Shown: piece by piece, positions 41,004 through 49,870 of the stretch | Layout: each line of letters opens with the position of its first letter | How positions within the stretch are numbered: position 1 is the stretch's first letter | Assembly (NCBI RefSeq): GCF_029761935.1 | Contig: NZ_CP121699.1 | Span: 2,418,001-2,482,000, forward strand | Length of the DNA: 64,000 bases | Direction: 5' to 3' | Source of the DNA: Microbacterium testaceum | GTDB taxonomy: Bacteria > Actinomycetota > Actinomycetes > Actinomycetales > Microbacteriaceae | Program-made: the position numbers and the translations under genes | Notes under the pieces: generated by a model | Told to the model about the DNA's origin: nothing | The model's database searches: none | Seen by the model: only the letters and a program-made list of their open reading frames with translations

Positions 41004-42653
41004 TCAGTCGTTCAGGCCGAAGAGGTCGAGAGGGTGGGTGAGGCGCCACCAGGGGCTCGGCGGGTCGATGTCGCCGGTGAGCTTCACATCGACCGTGTCG
41101 GCGTCGACGGGACCGGTCGCGGTCAGCGTCCCCACGGTCGAGCCCGCCGTGGTGGTGTCGCCGAGGCTGAAGGACGTGGAGGTCTGCGCCGCACCGCCGT
41201 TCCACAGCACGACCGTGGCATCGGACGCTGTCACGAGATCGATGTCGGGACCCCACAGCGTCTCGGCCTTGCCGACCAGCGTCCCGGCGGGCACCGAGGG
41301 CTTCGGCTGCAGTTCCTGCTCGATGCGGGCGAAGAGGTCGCGCGCGGCCTGGTTGCGGCTGTCGGGCCCGGGCTGACCGAGCACGGCGGCGTACGCGCGC
41401 ACGGTGGCGGTTCCGACGGTGATGTCTTTCGCACTGAGCAGGTTCCAGGCGTCGAGCGTGCCCGTCTTCACGCCGACCACTCCGGGGTCGGCCAGCAGAG
41501 CGTTGCCGTTCTTGAACGTGCCGGCCCCGGGCAGGGTCAACTCGGGGGTACGCACGATCTCGGCGATCACGGGATTGGCGAGCGCCCGCTCGGCGAGGGC
41601 GATGAGGGCGGAGGGAGTCGCGGTGTTTCCGGCTTCGATCCCGGTGGGGTTGACGATCGTGATGCCCTCGATGCCCCGTTCGGCGAGGTACTGGGTCGCG
41701 GCGGCCGAGAATTCGGCATCCGTTCCGAAGAGATCCGTCGACAGACGCTGCGCGTAGTTGTTGGCGGAGGCGATGAGCATGCCCTGCAGCATCTGCAGTT
41801 GGGTGAGGCTGCCGCCGGCGGGAACGTCGAGCGAGGATTCGCCCCGGGCCCGGTACTGCCAGTAATCGGCGCTGTCGGCCTGCGTGAAGCTGTAGCTCTT
41901 GCCCTGTTCTCCCGGGGCGAGGGGCAGCCGGTCGAGAACCACGAGCGCCGTGACGATCTTGGTGATGCTCGCAATCGACTCGGGAGCGCTGGCCGACGAC
42001 GACAGGGTGTCGGGGACACCGTCGATCGCGATCGCCGCTTCGCCCTCGGCGGGCCACGCCGGAACCGCCGCCGCGGCGGCGATCGGCTGCACGGCCACGG
42101 GGCGGGTCGTCGGCATGACGGCGTTCAACGGCCACAGCAGCGTCGTCGCGGCGTACGCGGCGATGATCAGCACGAAAAGAAGCGTGGGGATGACCGTGCC
42201 GGGGCGAAGGATCGGCCGACGGGCGCCGGCGAGCAGGTCCGCGGAGCGGGACGTGGCACCCGAGACGACGAAAGCGGGGGCCGGGCGCGGAGCGCTCGCA
42301 TCGTCGGGATCGACCCACAGCAGTGCGCCGAGCGCGACCGGAAGAGGAGTGGCGGGAGCAGATGGCTCGCCCGTCACGGCGGGGGCGTCTCGGGAGGGGG
42401 AGTCGGATGCCGCGGGCTCGGTGGCCGCGGCGGGTGCCCCGCCCGTGAGGGAATCGTTCGCCGCGGGGGTGGACGCGTCATGCGCCGCCGGCTCGGAGCG
42501 GACAGCCGGGGACGTGGCATCCGGAACCGAGAGGGCCGGGCCCAGGGCGTCCGTCGTGGACAGGGCAGGTCCGAAGTCGCCGGAGGTCGCCGCGCGGGGG
42601 GAGGAATCCTGTGCACGCAGCGCACGCCGTGAGGCCGGGGTCTGCTCGTGCAC
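41004..42653 (-). CDS. D-alanyl-D-alanine carboxypeptidase (penicillin-binding protein)
   Basis: 549 residues. The first ~150 are a disordered Ala/Ser/Pro-rich cytoplasmic region, followed by one transmembrane helix (about 153-175) and an extracellular penicillin-binding domain. Active-site motifs: SxxK at Ser229-Lys232 (IASITKIVT), SxN in LIASANNYAQ, and KTG in GVKTGTLDAWN. It trims the terminal D-Ala of peptidoglycan stem peptides. The long cytoplasmic N-terminus is unusual for DacA-like enzymes and may be a regulatory or protein-interaction region. It is coupled to the GntR gene and divergent from the thiamine transporter. Confidence 0.9.
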   Translation of the reverse strand: MHEQTPASRRALRAQDSSPRAATSGDFGPALSTTDALGPALSVPDATSPAVRSEPAAHDASTPAANDSLTGGAPAAATEPAASDSPSRDAPAVTGEPSAPATPLPVALGALLWVDPDDASAPRPAPAFVVSGATSRSADLLAGARRPILRPGTVIPTLLFVLIIAAYAATTLLWPLNAVMPTTRPVAVQPIAAAAAVPAWPAEGEAAIAIDGVPDTLSSSASAPESIASITKIVTALVVLDRLPLAPGEQGKSYSFTQADSADYWQYRARGESSLDVPAGGSLTQLQMLQGMLIASANNYAQRLSTDLFGTDAEFSAAATQYLAERGIEGITIVNPTGIEAGNTATPSALIALAERALANPVIAEIVRTPELTLPGAGTFKNGNALLADPGVVGVKTGTLDAWNLLSAKDITVGTATVRAYAAVLGQPGPDSRNQAARDLFARIEQELQPKPSVPAGTLVGKAETLWGPDIDLVTASDATVVLWNGGAAQTSTSFSLGDTTTAGSTVGTLTATGPVDADTVDVKLTGDIDPPSPWWRLTHPLDLFGLND

Positions 42654-42673
42654 CCGCCCACGCTACCCCGCCC

Positions 42674-42679
42674 TATACT
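42674..42679 (+). promoter_or_regulatory. candidate -10 element for the thiamine ECF operon
   Basis: The hexamer TATACT lies just before the start of the THI box, so a transcript starting near 42686 would contain the whole riboswitch. No clear -35 element is seen. Confidence 0.5.
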
Positions 42680-42685
42680 CTTCAC

Positions 42686-42778
42686 GACAACCACGGGAGT
42701 CCGGTGAGCCGGGCTGAGAGGAAGCGAATCCACGCTTCGACCGTCGAACCTGATCCGGATCATGCCGGCGCAGGGAGG
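42686..42778 (+). promoter_or_regulatory. TPP riboswitch upstream of ykoE
   Basis: All THI-box parts are present in order: ACCACGGGAGTCCGG, GGGCTGAGAGG, a variable P3 hairpin (GAAGCGAATCCACGCTTC), GAACCTGATCCGGAT, and the closing CATGCCGGCGCAGGGAGG. The last GGGAGGAG also serves as the ribosome site for ykoE, so control is probably at translation. This ties the transporter to thiamine. Confidence 0.95.
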
Positions 42779-42784
42779 AGAGAA

Positions 42785-43420
42785 ATGCACACGTCCACGT
42801 CTGCCCTCGCGAACCGCTCTTCGGTCGCCACCACGGACCGTTTCCGGTGGCGCGTCGTCGACATCGTCGTCGCCGCCGTCCTCGGCGTCGCCATCGGCCT
42901 GCTCTTCTGGGGCTGGAACACCGTCGGCGGTCTCTGGTTCACCGCGATGGACGGCCTCACCCCGGGCCTCGGCGGGATCGCCGTCGGCATCTGGCTGATC
43001 GGCGGCGTCATCGGCGGCCTCGTGATCCGCAAGCCCGGCGCGGCACTGCTCGTCGAGCTGATCGCGGCGATCGTGTCGGCGCTGATCGGCAACGTGTGGG
43101 GCGTCACCACGATCTTCTCGGGGCTGGCCCAGGGCCTCGGCGCGGAGCTGATCTTCCTCGCCTTCCTCTACCTGCGGTTCACGCTGCCCGTCGCGATGCT
43201 CGCGGGTGTGGGTGCGGGCGTCGGCGCGTGGGTGCTCGAGCTCTTCCTCACCCCCAACCTGGCCAAGTCCGTCGAGTTCAACCTCATCTACCTCGGCACC
43301 CTCGCCGTCTCGGGTGCTCTGCTGGCCGGTCTCGTCGGCTGGCTGCTCGTGCGCGCCCTCGCCGCCACCGGAGCGCTCAGCCGCTTCGCCGCGGGCCGGG
43401 AAGCGCGTCGCGACGTCTGA
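42785..43420 (+). CDS. ykoE: ECF transporter substrate-binding component, YkoE type (thiamine/HMP)
   Basis: 211 residues with five to six transmembrane helices. YkoE-like landmarks include VDIVVAAVLGVAIGLLFWGW near the start, a GLIIRKPGAALLVE-like segment (here VIRKPGAALLVELIAA), and VWGVTTIFSGLAQGLG in the middle. It binds thiamine or its HMP moiety for an ECF importer. The ATG at 42785 follows the riboswitch ribosome site. The stop overlaps the ATPase start. Its position behind a TPP riboswitch supports the substrate. Confidence 0.92.
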   Translation: MHTSTSALANRSSVATTDRFRWRVVDIVVAAVLGVAIGLLFWGWNTVGGLWFTAMDGLTPGLGGIAVGIWLIGGVIGGLVIRKPGAALLVELIAAIVSALIGNVWGVTTIFSGLAQGLGAELIFLAFLYLRFTLPVAMLAGVGAGVGAWVLELFLTPNLAKSVEFNLIYLGTLAVSGALLAGLVGWLLVRALAATGALSRFAAGREARRDV

Positions 43421-44868
43421 TGACGGGCCCCGCACGCGTCGACGTCGAGGGCTGGGGCTGGCGATACGCCGGTCGTAAGCTGCCCGCCACGCGCGAGGTC
43501 GACCTCGTCATCGAGCCCGGGGAGCGCGTCCTGTTGCTCGGCGCGTCGGGGGCCGGCAAGTCGACCCTGCTCGCGGGCCTGGCGGGACTGCTCGGCGGGA
43601 GCGACGAGGGGGAGACCACCGGCCGCATCATCGTCGACGGCGCCCCGCCCGAGACGCAGCGGGGCCGCATCGGCCTGGTGCTGCAGGATCCCGAGGCGGG
43701 CATCGTGCTGTCGAAGGTCGGCGACGACATCGCCTTCGGGTGCGAGAACCTCGGCGTCCCCGCGGCGCGGATCCCCGCGCGGGTGGCCGAGGCCGTGGCA
43801 TCCGTCGGTCTCGCCGTTCCCCTCGACCGCCCCACCAAGGCGCTGTCGGGCGGGCAGAAGCAACGGCTCGCCCTCGCCGGGGTGCTGGCGATGCGACCGG
43901 GACTCCTGTTGCTCGACGAACCCACGGCCAACCTCGACCCCGAGGGAGTGGCCGAGGTGCGCGTCGCCGTGGAGGGGGTCGTGGCGCGCGAAGGCACGAC
44001 CCTCGTGCTCATCGAGCACCGCACGGCGGTGTGGGCCGACCTCATGACCCGGGTCGTCGTGCTCGCCCCCGGCGGCGGAGTGCTGGCCGACGGACCGCCC
44101 GAGCGCGTGTTCGCCGAGTACGGGGACGCCCTGGCCGCCGCGGGCGTGTGGGTGCCGGGCCGCCCGGTCGACCTTCCCGTACTCGCTCCGGTCTCGGCGC
44201 CGGATGCCGTGCTGCGCGCGTCCGCCCTGTCGATCGGGCGGGAGAAGGGCGCCGTCGTGGCCTCGGGGCTCGACGTCTCCCTGCCGCGCGCGGCGGGGAC
44301 GGTGATCACGGGACCGAACGGCGCGGGGAAGTCGACCCTCGCGCTCACGCTCGCGGGACTGCTCCCCGAACTCGCCGGGGAGGTCGTCGCCGCCGAAGAA
44401 CTCGCCGCGCGCGGGGTCCGTCGCCCGGTGCGCTGGCGATCGACCGAGCTGCTCACCCGCATCGGGACGGTGTTCCAAGAGCCCGAGCACCAGTTCCTCG
44501 CCGCGACCCTGCGCGACGAACTCGCGGTCGGCCCCCGTGCTCTGCGCATGGCGCCGGCCGAGGTCGACCGCATCGTCGACGAGCTGCTGGAGCGCCTCGA
44601 TCTGGCATCCCTCGCTCTCGCCAATCCCTTCACGCTGTCGGGGGGACAGAAGAGGCGGCTGTCGGTCGCGACGGTGCTCGCGGCCTCTCCCGAGGTGATC
44701 GTGCTCGACGAGCCGACCTTCGGTCAGGACCGCCGCGGGTGGATGGAGCTCGTCGCCCTGCTCCAGCGCGAGATCGCGCGCGGGCGCACGGTGGTCGCCG
44801 TCACGCACGACGCCGACGTGGTGCGTCACCTCGGTCAGCACCGTATCCGGATGGGGGATGCCGCGTGA
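43420..44868 (+). CDS. ykoD: ECF transporter duplicated ATPase, YkoD type
   Basis: 482 residues holding two ABC ATPase domains. The first has Walker A GASGAGKSTLLAG, signature ALSGGQKQRLA and Walker B LLLDEPTANLDP. The second has Walker A GPNGAGKSTLALT, signature TLSGGQKRRLS and Walker B VIVLDEPTFGQD. A fused pair takes the place of separate EcfA and EcfA' subunits. The ATG overlaps the ykoE stop by one base and the stop overlaps the T-component GTG. It energises thiamine uptake. Confidence 0.93.
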   Translation: MTGPARVDVEGWGWRYAGRKLPATREVDLVIEPGERVLLLGASGAGKSTLLAGLAGLLGGSDEGETTGRIIVDGAPPETQRGRIGLVLQDPEAGIVLSKVGDDIAFGCENLGVPAARIPARVAEAVASVGLAVPLDRPTKALSGGQKQRLALAGVLAMRPGLLLLDEPTANLDPEGVAEVRVAVEGVVAREGTTLVLIEHRTAVWADLMTRVVVLAPGGGVLADGPPERVFAEYGDALAAAGVWVPGRPVDLPVLAPVSAPDAVLRASALSIGREKGAVVASGLDVSLPRAAGTVITGPNGAGKSTLALTLAGLLPELAGEVVAAEELAARGVRRPVRWRSTELLTRIGTVFQEPEHQFLAATLRDELAVGPRALRMAPAEVDRIVDELLERLDLASLALANPFTLSGGQKRRLSVATVLAASPEVIVLDEPTFGQDRRGWMELVALLQREIARGRTVVAVTHDADVVRHLGQHRIRMGDAA

Positions 44869-45650
44869 GCGCCGTCACCACCGAGCGTCCACGCACCGCC
44901 TGGCTCGACGGAGTGAACCCCGTCACGAAGGTCGCGATGGTGATCGGGCTGGCGGCCCCCCTGCTCGTCTCGATCGACGCCGTGAGCGCCGCGACGGCGC
45001 TGCTGCTCGAACTGCTGTGCGTGCCGCTCACGGGACTGACCTTCGCCGCGGTCCTCACGCGCCTCGTGCCCGTGATCGTCTTCGCCCCCGTCGCCGCGGT
45101 GAGCATGCTGCTCTATGCCCGGCCGGGGGGAACCGTGTACGGCACGTTCTTGTTCGCGACGGTGAGCGACGACTCGATCGCCCTCTCGCTCGCCGTGCTG
45201 GTGCGCGTGATCGCCCTGGCCCTGCCGATCATCCTGATCTTCGCCCGCACCGACCCCACCGAGCTCGCCGACGCCCTCGCACAGGTGGCGAAGCTGCCCA
45301 GCCGCTTCGTCCTGGGCGTTCTGGCCGGAGCCCGGACGGTCGGCCTGTTCGTCGACGACTGGCGCACGATGAGCCTGGCCCGGCGCGCCCGTGGACTGGG
45401 CGACCGCGGGGCCCTCCGCCGCTTCTTCTCGATGGCGTTCGTGCTGCTCGTGTTCGCCGTTCGGCGCGGCACGAAGCTCGCCACGGCGATGGAGGCGCGG
45501 GGGTTCGGCTCCGACATCGAGCGCACGTGGGCGCGCCCCTCGACTCTCTCGGGTCGGGATGCCGTGGCCCTGGCCGCCGCGCTCGCGCTCATCGCCGTCG
45601 CCCTCGGGGCCGCGGTGGTGTCGGGGGCCTTCCGGGTGGTGGGGACGTAG
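44865..45650 (+). CDS. ykoC: ECF transporter transmembrane component, YkoC/EcfT type
   Basis: 261 residues with about six transmembrane segments and the EcfT coupling helix signature in MSLARRARGLGDRGALRR and a second ATMEARGFGSD near the end; both Ala-Arg-Gly motifs contact the ATPases. It starts with a GTG that overlaps the ATPase stop (GTGA). It couples ATP hydrolysis to movement of the thiamine-binding YkoE. Last gene of the riboswitch-controlled operon. Confidence 0.92.
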   Translation: MSAVTTERPRTAWLDGVNPVTKVAMVIGLAAPLLVSIDAVSAATALLLELLCVPLTGLTFAAVLTRLVPVIVFAPVAAVSMLLYARPGGTVYGTFLFATVSDDSIALSLAVLVRVIALALPIILIFARTDPTELADALAQVAKLPSRFVLGVLAGARTVGLFVDDWRTMSLARRARGLGDRGALRRFFSMAFVLLVFAVRRGTKLATAMEARGFGSDIERTWARPSTLSGRDAVALAAALALIAVALGAAVVSGAFRVVGT

Positions 45651-45730
45651 ATCTCCGTGGAGGGTCCGCAACGCTCGGCGCGGATGGGTCACCGGGCGGC
45701 GTGGACCGGAGGCGAGAGCTCGCGCTCGCC

Positions 45731-46225
45731 TCAGAACACGTGCTCGAAGCAGAGCGATCGCGGCATCGTCTCGACGTAGGGCTCGTAGACGGGGATCGGC
45801 GTGAATCCCGCGGCGGCGTAGACCCGCAGCGACTCGGGCTGCATGCGACCGCTCTGCAGGATGACCCGGTGCGCACCTCCGCGCCGGGCGAGGTCGACCA
45901 CGGTCGCGGTGAGCGCCGTGCCGATCCCGCGTCGACGGCCCGCGGGGACGACGATCAACCGCTTCAGCTCCCACTCCTCGCCGAGGCGGCGCAGGATCAC
46001 GTGTCCGAGCGGCGTGTCGTCCGCATCGAGAGCCAGCAGCGTCGCGACGACCTGCTCGGGGTGCACGGCGAGGGCCTCTCCGCGTTTCGCCGCGACCTCG
46101 GGGGTGTCGTCGGCGTCGGCGTCGCGGTACCGCTCGTCGAGATCGGCATCCAGCGCGGCGCGCAGGGCGACCGCGCGGGGATCGTCGACGTCGACCTTCT
46201 CGATGCGGAAGTCCGGGAGATGCAC
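45731..46225 (-). CDS. GNAT-family N-acetyltransferase
   Basis: 164 residues of GNAT fold. The acetyl-CoA binding loop is VVPAGRRRGIGTALTATVVD (motif A, RRRGIG), and a C-terminal VYAAAGFTPIPVYEPYVET corresponds to motif B. The acceptor substrate is unknown. It converges with the thiamine transporter operon; a short palindrome (GAGGCGAG/CTCGCCTC) at its stop may terminate both. No operon partner. Confidence 0.88.
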   Translation of the reverse strand: MHLPDFRIEKVDVDDPRAVALRAALDADLDERYRDADADDTPEVAAKRGEALAVHPEQVVATLLALDADDTPLGHVILRRLGEEWELKRLIVVPAGRRRGIGTALTATVVDLARRGGAHRVILQSGRMQPESLRVYAAAGFTPIPVYEPYVETMPRSLCFEHVF

Positions 46226-46356
46226 CCATCGAGCCTAGGCGCACCGCGCGGCGACCACGGTGCGGGGCGAGGCCGACGCGTGCGAGACACGTCCGTAGGG
46301 AATGATCGCGGGGGTCGATCGGTTCGGACAGCGGCAGAATGAGGTCGGGGGATGCC

Positions 46357-47322
46357 ATGGGATGGTCGTTCGGAATACTCGCGGTGAGTGTGGCCGTCGC
46401 GGGCGCCGTGATGTTCGTCGCCATGCCGCGGATCGGCACTCCCGGACCCATGACCCTGTTCCTGCGCTTCGCCGCCGTGGCCGGGGTGACGGCCGCGGGC
46501 TCCAGCGCGATGTACTTCATCTACGGCGCGGGCGGCGGCATCCTGACCCTCGTCCTCGGCGACGTGGCCATGGTGCTCGCACCGGCCCTGCTCATCGTCG
46601 CGTTGAGCGCTCTCGAAGGACGGCCCGCGCGGAGGACGTCGATCGGGATCCTCGTCCTCGCGCTGGCGGTCGCCATCGTGACCGCCACCGTGCCGCTTCC
46701 GGGATCCCTCGCCGTGAAGGCCGTCGCCGTCGCCGCGACCTGCGGCGCGTGTGCGTGGGTCGCGAGCCATTCGCGCGTCGAACCGTTCGGTCCGCTGCGC
46801 GTGATCGCACTGACGAACGCCGTCTTCGCCGTCTATTCGCTGTCGCGGGCGATCGTGGGCGTCGTCGTCGGCTGGGATTCGACGCTGTTCCGCGTGGTCT
46901 TCTCGTTCGCCCCGGCGACGGTGCTCGGGGCGGCCGCGGTCCTCGCGATCGGAGCGGCGGTCGTCCGCGTGCGTTTCGGGCCGCGCGTCGCGGCGGAGGT
47001 CGCGCCGTGTCCCGCGGGAGCGGCGGTCGTCGTGGGGGACTGGGACCTGGCATCCACGGCCTACGGCCCCGATCGCATGCGAGGCCTCGTCGCCGACCTG
47101 CGCTCCGCGGCACGCGATCTCGACCCCGGCGCCGCCGATGTGCCGCGCGGGACCGAGACCACGGTCCCCGACGCGGTCTCGGCCCTGGGCGCCCATCTGC
47201 AGACCGCGTACGGGTGGGAGCCCGAGCAGACGATCCTGCTCGTGGACGGCGCGACGACCGGCGCCGTCCGCACGCAGCCGGGGCGTCGGGCGAAGAAGAG
47301 GTGGGGCTCGGCGCGGTCCTGA
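46357..47322 (+). CDS. membrane protein with cytoplasmic C-terminal domain, function unknown
   Basis: About 321 residues. The first ~205 hold roughly seven transmembrane helices, and the rest (from a GPRVAAEVAPCPAG stretch onward) is a soluble domain ending in a basic tail. The seven-helix plus soluble layout resembles a membrane-embedded sensor, but no kinase, GGDEF or phosphatase motif is visible. I prefer the ATG at 46357, with a GGGGG stretch upstream; an in-frame ATG at 46339 is possible. It stands alone before the acyl-CoA operon. Confidence 0.6.
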   Translation: MGWSFGILAVSVAVAGAVMFVAMPRIGTPGPMTLFLRFAAVAGVTAAGSSAMYFIYGAGGGILTLVLGDVAMVLAPALLIVALSALEGRPARRTSIGILVLALAVAIVTATVPLPGSLAVKAVAVAATCGACAWVASHSRVEPFGPLRVIALTNAVFAVYSLSRAIVGVVVGWDSTLFRVVFSFAPATVLGAAAVLAIGAAVVRVRFGPRVAAEVAPCPAGAAVVVGDWDLASTAYGPDRMRGLVADLRSAARDLDPGAADVPRGTETTVPDAVSALGAHLQTAYGWEPEQTILLVDGATTGAVRTQPGRRAKKRWGSARS

Positions 47323-47367
47323 GTCTCGACTACTGTGGTACTCGGTTTCAGCTTCGAAGGAGAACGC

Positions 47368-48129
47368 ATGGATATCGCAGGAGCATCCGGCCTCGTCACC
47401 GGCGGCGCCTCGGGCCTCGGACTCGCCACCGCGCGTCGTCTGACCGAGGCGGGAGCGCGCGTCACGATCGTCGACCTGCCGACATCGAACGGGGCCGCGA
47501 TCGCCGAAGAGCTCGGCGGATCGTTCGCCCCCGCCGACGTGACGGATGCCGAGCAGATCGCCGCGGCCGCCGCCCTCGCCGCCGCCGCCGGACCGCTTCG
47601 CGTCGTCGTGAACTGCGCGGGGATCGCGCCGCCCGCCAAGGTGCTCGACCGCGACGGGAACCCCTCGGCGCTCGCCGACTTCGAGCGCGTCGTCCGCGTC
47701 AACCTCGTCGGCACGTACAACGTCATCGCGCAGACCTCCGCCGTCATCGCGCAGACCGACCCCACCGGCGGCGGTGACCGCGGCGTCATCGTGAACACCG
47801 CGAGCGTCGCGGCCTTCGACGGACAGATCGGCCAACCCGCGTACTCCGCGAGCAAGGGTGGCGTGCACGCCATGACGCTCCCCATCGCCCGGGAGCTCGC
47901 CCGCCACGGCATCCGCGTCGTCACCATCGCCCCCGGGATCATGGAGACGCCGATGCTCAAAGGACTCCCGCAGGCGGCACAGGACTCGCTGGGCCAGCAG
48001 GTGCCCTACCCCTCGCGCCTCGGAGCCCCCGACGAATACGCGCGCCTCGTGCTCGCGATCGCCGACAACGGCTACCTCAACGGCGAGACCATCCGCCTCG
48101 ACGGCGCGATCAGAATGGCACCGAAATGA
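47368..48129 (+). CDS. SDR dehydrogenase, 3-hydroxyacyl-CoA dehydrogenase type 2-like
   Basis: 253 residues of the classical short-chain dehydrogenase fold. The cofactor motif LVTGGASGLGLATAR lies at the start, VNCAGIAPP is in place of NNAG, Ser in VNTASVAAF and the YSASKGG active site are intact. The sequence resembles HSD17B10 / FadB-like SDRs that oxidise 3-hydroxyacyl-CoA with NAD. A strong AAGGAG lies seven bases before the ATG at 47368. The stop overlaps the hydratase ATG, linking it to beta-oxidation-type chemistry. Confidence 0.88.
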   Translation: MDIAGASGLVTGGASGLGLATARRLTEAGARVTIVDLPTSNGAAIAEELGGSFAPADVTDAEQIAAAAALAAAAGPLRVVVNCAGIAPPAKVLDRDGNPSALADFERVVRVNLVGTYNVIAQTSAVIAQTDPTGGGDRGVIVNTASVAAFDGQIGQPAYSASKGGVHAMTLPIARELARHGIRVVTIAPGIMETPMLKGLPQAAQDSLGQQVPYPSRLGAPDEYARLVLAIADNGYLNGETIRLDGAIRMAPK

Positions 48130-48905
48130 CCGACGGCATCCTGCTCCGCATCGAGAACGGGCTCGCGCGCGTCACCTTCGACCGGCCCGCCTCGCTGAAC
48201 GCGATGGACTTCCCGATGGCCCGCCGCTGGCGCGAGGTCGCCCACGAGGTCACCTCCGACGCCGCGGTGGGAGCGGTGATCCTGGATGCCAACGGCCCGG
48301 CGTTCTGCGCGGGCGGCGACGTCGTGGCGATGTCGACCACGGGTGCCGCGGGAAGCGACGTGACCGAGACGGCGCACGCGATCCACGACGGCATCCGCAC
48401 CTTCGCCGAGGCCCCCCTGCCGATGGTCGCCGCCGTGCAGGGCGCCGTCGCCGGCGGAGGGCTCGGGCTCATGCTCACGGCCGACTACATCGTCGCGAGC
48501 GAGAACGCGCGCTTCGTCAGCCGGTACGCCAACATCGGACTCACCCCCGACCTGGGCGTCTCGACACTGCTGCCCGCCGCGATCGGCCAGCGCCGCGCGC
48601 TGCAGCTGCTGCTGCAGGACCGCATGCTCACCGCCGCGGAGGCCCTGGACTGGGGTCTGGTGGCCGAGGTCGTGGCATCCGCAGATCTGGTGACGCGCGT
48701 CGACGAGATCGCGCGCTTCTGGCTCGAGGGGGCGACCGCGGCGTTCGGGCAGGCCACGCGCCTCGTCCGCGTGGGCGCCGCGCGCACCCTCTCCGAGAAC
48801 CTCGACGACGAGGCCGCCACGATCGGCGCGGCCTTCGAGACCCCCGAAGCGCGGGCGCGGGTCGCCGCGTTCGCCGCCGCCTCCGCGAAAGGACAACGCT
48901 CGTGA
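48126..48905 (+). CDS. enoyl-CoA hydratase/isomerase family protein
   Basis: 259 residues of crotonase fold. Oxyanion-hole stretches AFCAGGDVVAMS and VQGAVAGGGLGLMLTADY are intact. The usual catalytic Glu pair is only partly clear (one candidate in NIGLTPDLG has Asp in place of Glu), so hydratase and isomerase activities cannot be distinguished. Coupled to both neighbouring SDR genes (ATGA before, GTGA after), it should act on an acyl-CoA intermediate in the same pathway. Confidence 0.87.
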   Translation: MTDGILLRIENGLARVTFDRPASLNAMDFPMARRWREVAHEVTSDAAVGAVILDANGPAFCAGGDVVAMSTTGAAGSDVTETAHAIHDGIRTFAEAPLPMVAAVQGAVAGGGLGLMLTADYIVASENARFVSRYANIGLTPDLGVSTLLPAAIGQRRALQLLLQDRMLTAAEALDWGLVAEVVASADLVTRVDEIARFWLEGATAAFGQATRLVRVGAARTLSENLDDEAATIGAAFETPEARARVAAFAAASAKGQRS

Positions 48906-49732
48906 CGCTTTCCGGGAAGACCATCCTCATGTCGGGCGGAAGCCGCGGCATCGGCCTCGCGATCGCGCTGCGCGCGGCCCGCGACGGCGCGAACATCGCG
49001 ATGCTCGCGAAGACCGACACCCCGCACCCGAAGCTCCCCGGCACGGTGCACACGGCCGCCGACGAGATCCGCGCGGCCGGCGGGCAGGCGCTGCCGATCG
49101 TGGGCGACGTGCGCGACGAGGCCTCGATCACCGAGGCCGTGATGCGCACGGTCGGCGAGTTCGGCGGTATCGACATCGTCGTCAACAACGCCAGCGTCAT
49201 CGACCTCTCGGGCTCGCTCGAGCTCGCGACCAAGAAGTACGACCTCATGCAGGACGTCAACGTGCGCGGAACGTTCCTCCTCTCGCGCGCTGCGGTGCCC
49301 CCGCTGAAGGACGCCGAGAACCCGCACATCCTGTCGCTCTCGCCGCCGCTGAACGTCACGCCGAAGTGGCTCGGGGCGCACACGGGGTACAGCCTCGCGA
49401 AGTTCGGCATGACGATGGCCACCCTCGGGCTCGCGGCCGAGTTCGCCGACGCCGGCATCGCGGCCAATACACTCTGGCCGCGCACGACGATCGCGACCGC
49501 CGCCGTGCAGAACGTCATCGGCGGCGACCGGCTCATGGCCGTGTCGCGCACGCCCGAGATCTACGCCGACGCCGCCTACGAGGTGCTGATCGCGCCCGCG
49601 CGCGAGCGCACCGGGCAGACGCTCATCGTCGAAGACGTGCTGGAAGCCTCGGGCGTGACGGACTTCTCGGGGTACGCGGCCGTGCCGGGCACCCCCGACG
49701 AGGCGATGTACCCGGATATCTTCCTGGACTGA
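48902..49732 (+). CDS. SDR family oxidoreductase, HSDL2-like
   Basis: 276 residues. The cofactor motif is ILMSGGSRGIGLAIA, with Ser in place of the usual Thr, then VVNNASVIDLSGS, ILSLSPPLNV, and the active-site YSLAKFG. The PPLNVTPKWLG stretch is typical of hydroxysteroid-dehydrogenase-like-2 proteins, which are linked to fatty acid metabolism. The GTG start overlaps the hydratase stop. It is last in a three-gene operon that ends at a long inverted repeat. Substrate unknown. Confidence 0.87.
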   Translation: MTLSGKTILMSGGSRGIGLAIALRAARDGANIAMLAKTDTPHPKLPGTVHTAADEIRAAGGQALPIVGDVRDEASITEAVMRTVGEFGGIDIVVNNASVIDLSGSLELATKKYDLMQDVNVRGTFLLSRAAVPPLKDAENPHILSLSPPLNVTPKWLGAHTGYSLAKFGMTMATLGLAAEFADAGIAANTLWPRTTIATAAVQNVIGGDRLMAVSRTPEIYADAAYEVLIAPARERTGQTLIVEDVLEASGVTDFSGYAAVPGTPDEAMYPDIFLD

Positions 49733-49770
49733 CGGGGGGCGCGGGGGCAGCGGCGACGCCCCTCGCGCCT

Positions 49771-49837
49771 CGATAAACGCCGATCCTTTCGAGACACGCC
49801 GTGCCGCCGCGTGTCTCGGGAGGATCAGCGTTTATCG
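49771..49837. terminator. 29-bp inverted repeat between convergent genes
   Basis: Arms 49771-49799 and 49809-49837 pair at 26 of 29 positions (the mismatches can form G-U pairs on one strand), with a nine-base loop. The element lies in the middle of the gap between the SDR operon and the converging HAD gene, so it can act as a bidirectional terminator. Its length and lack of T tract are unusual for a simple terminator. Confidence 0.7.
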
Positions 49838-49870
49838 GACTGGGGCGGGGCTGAGGGGCGGGGCCCGACC

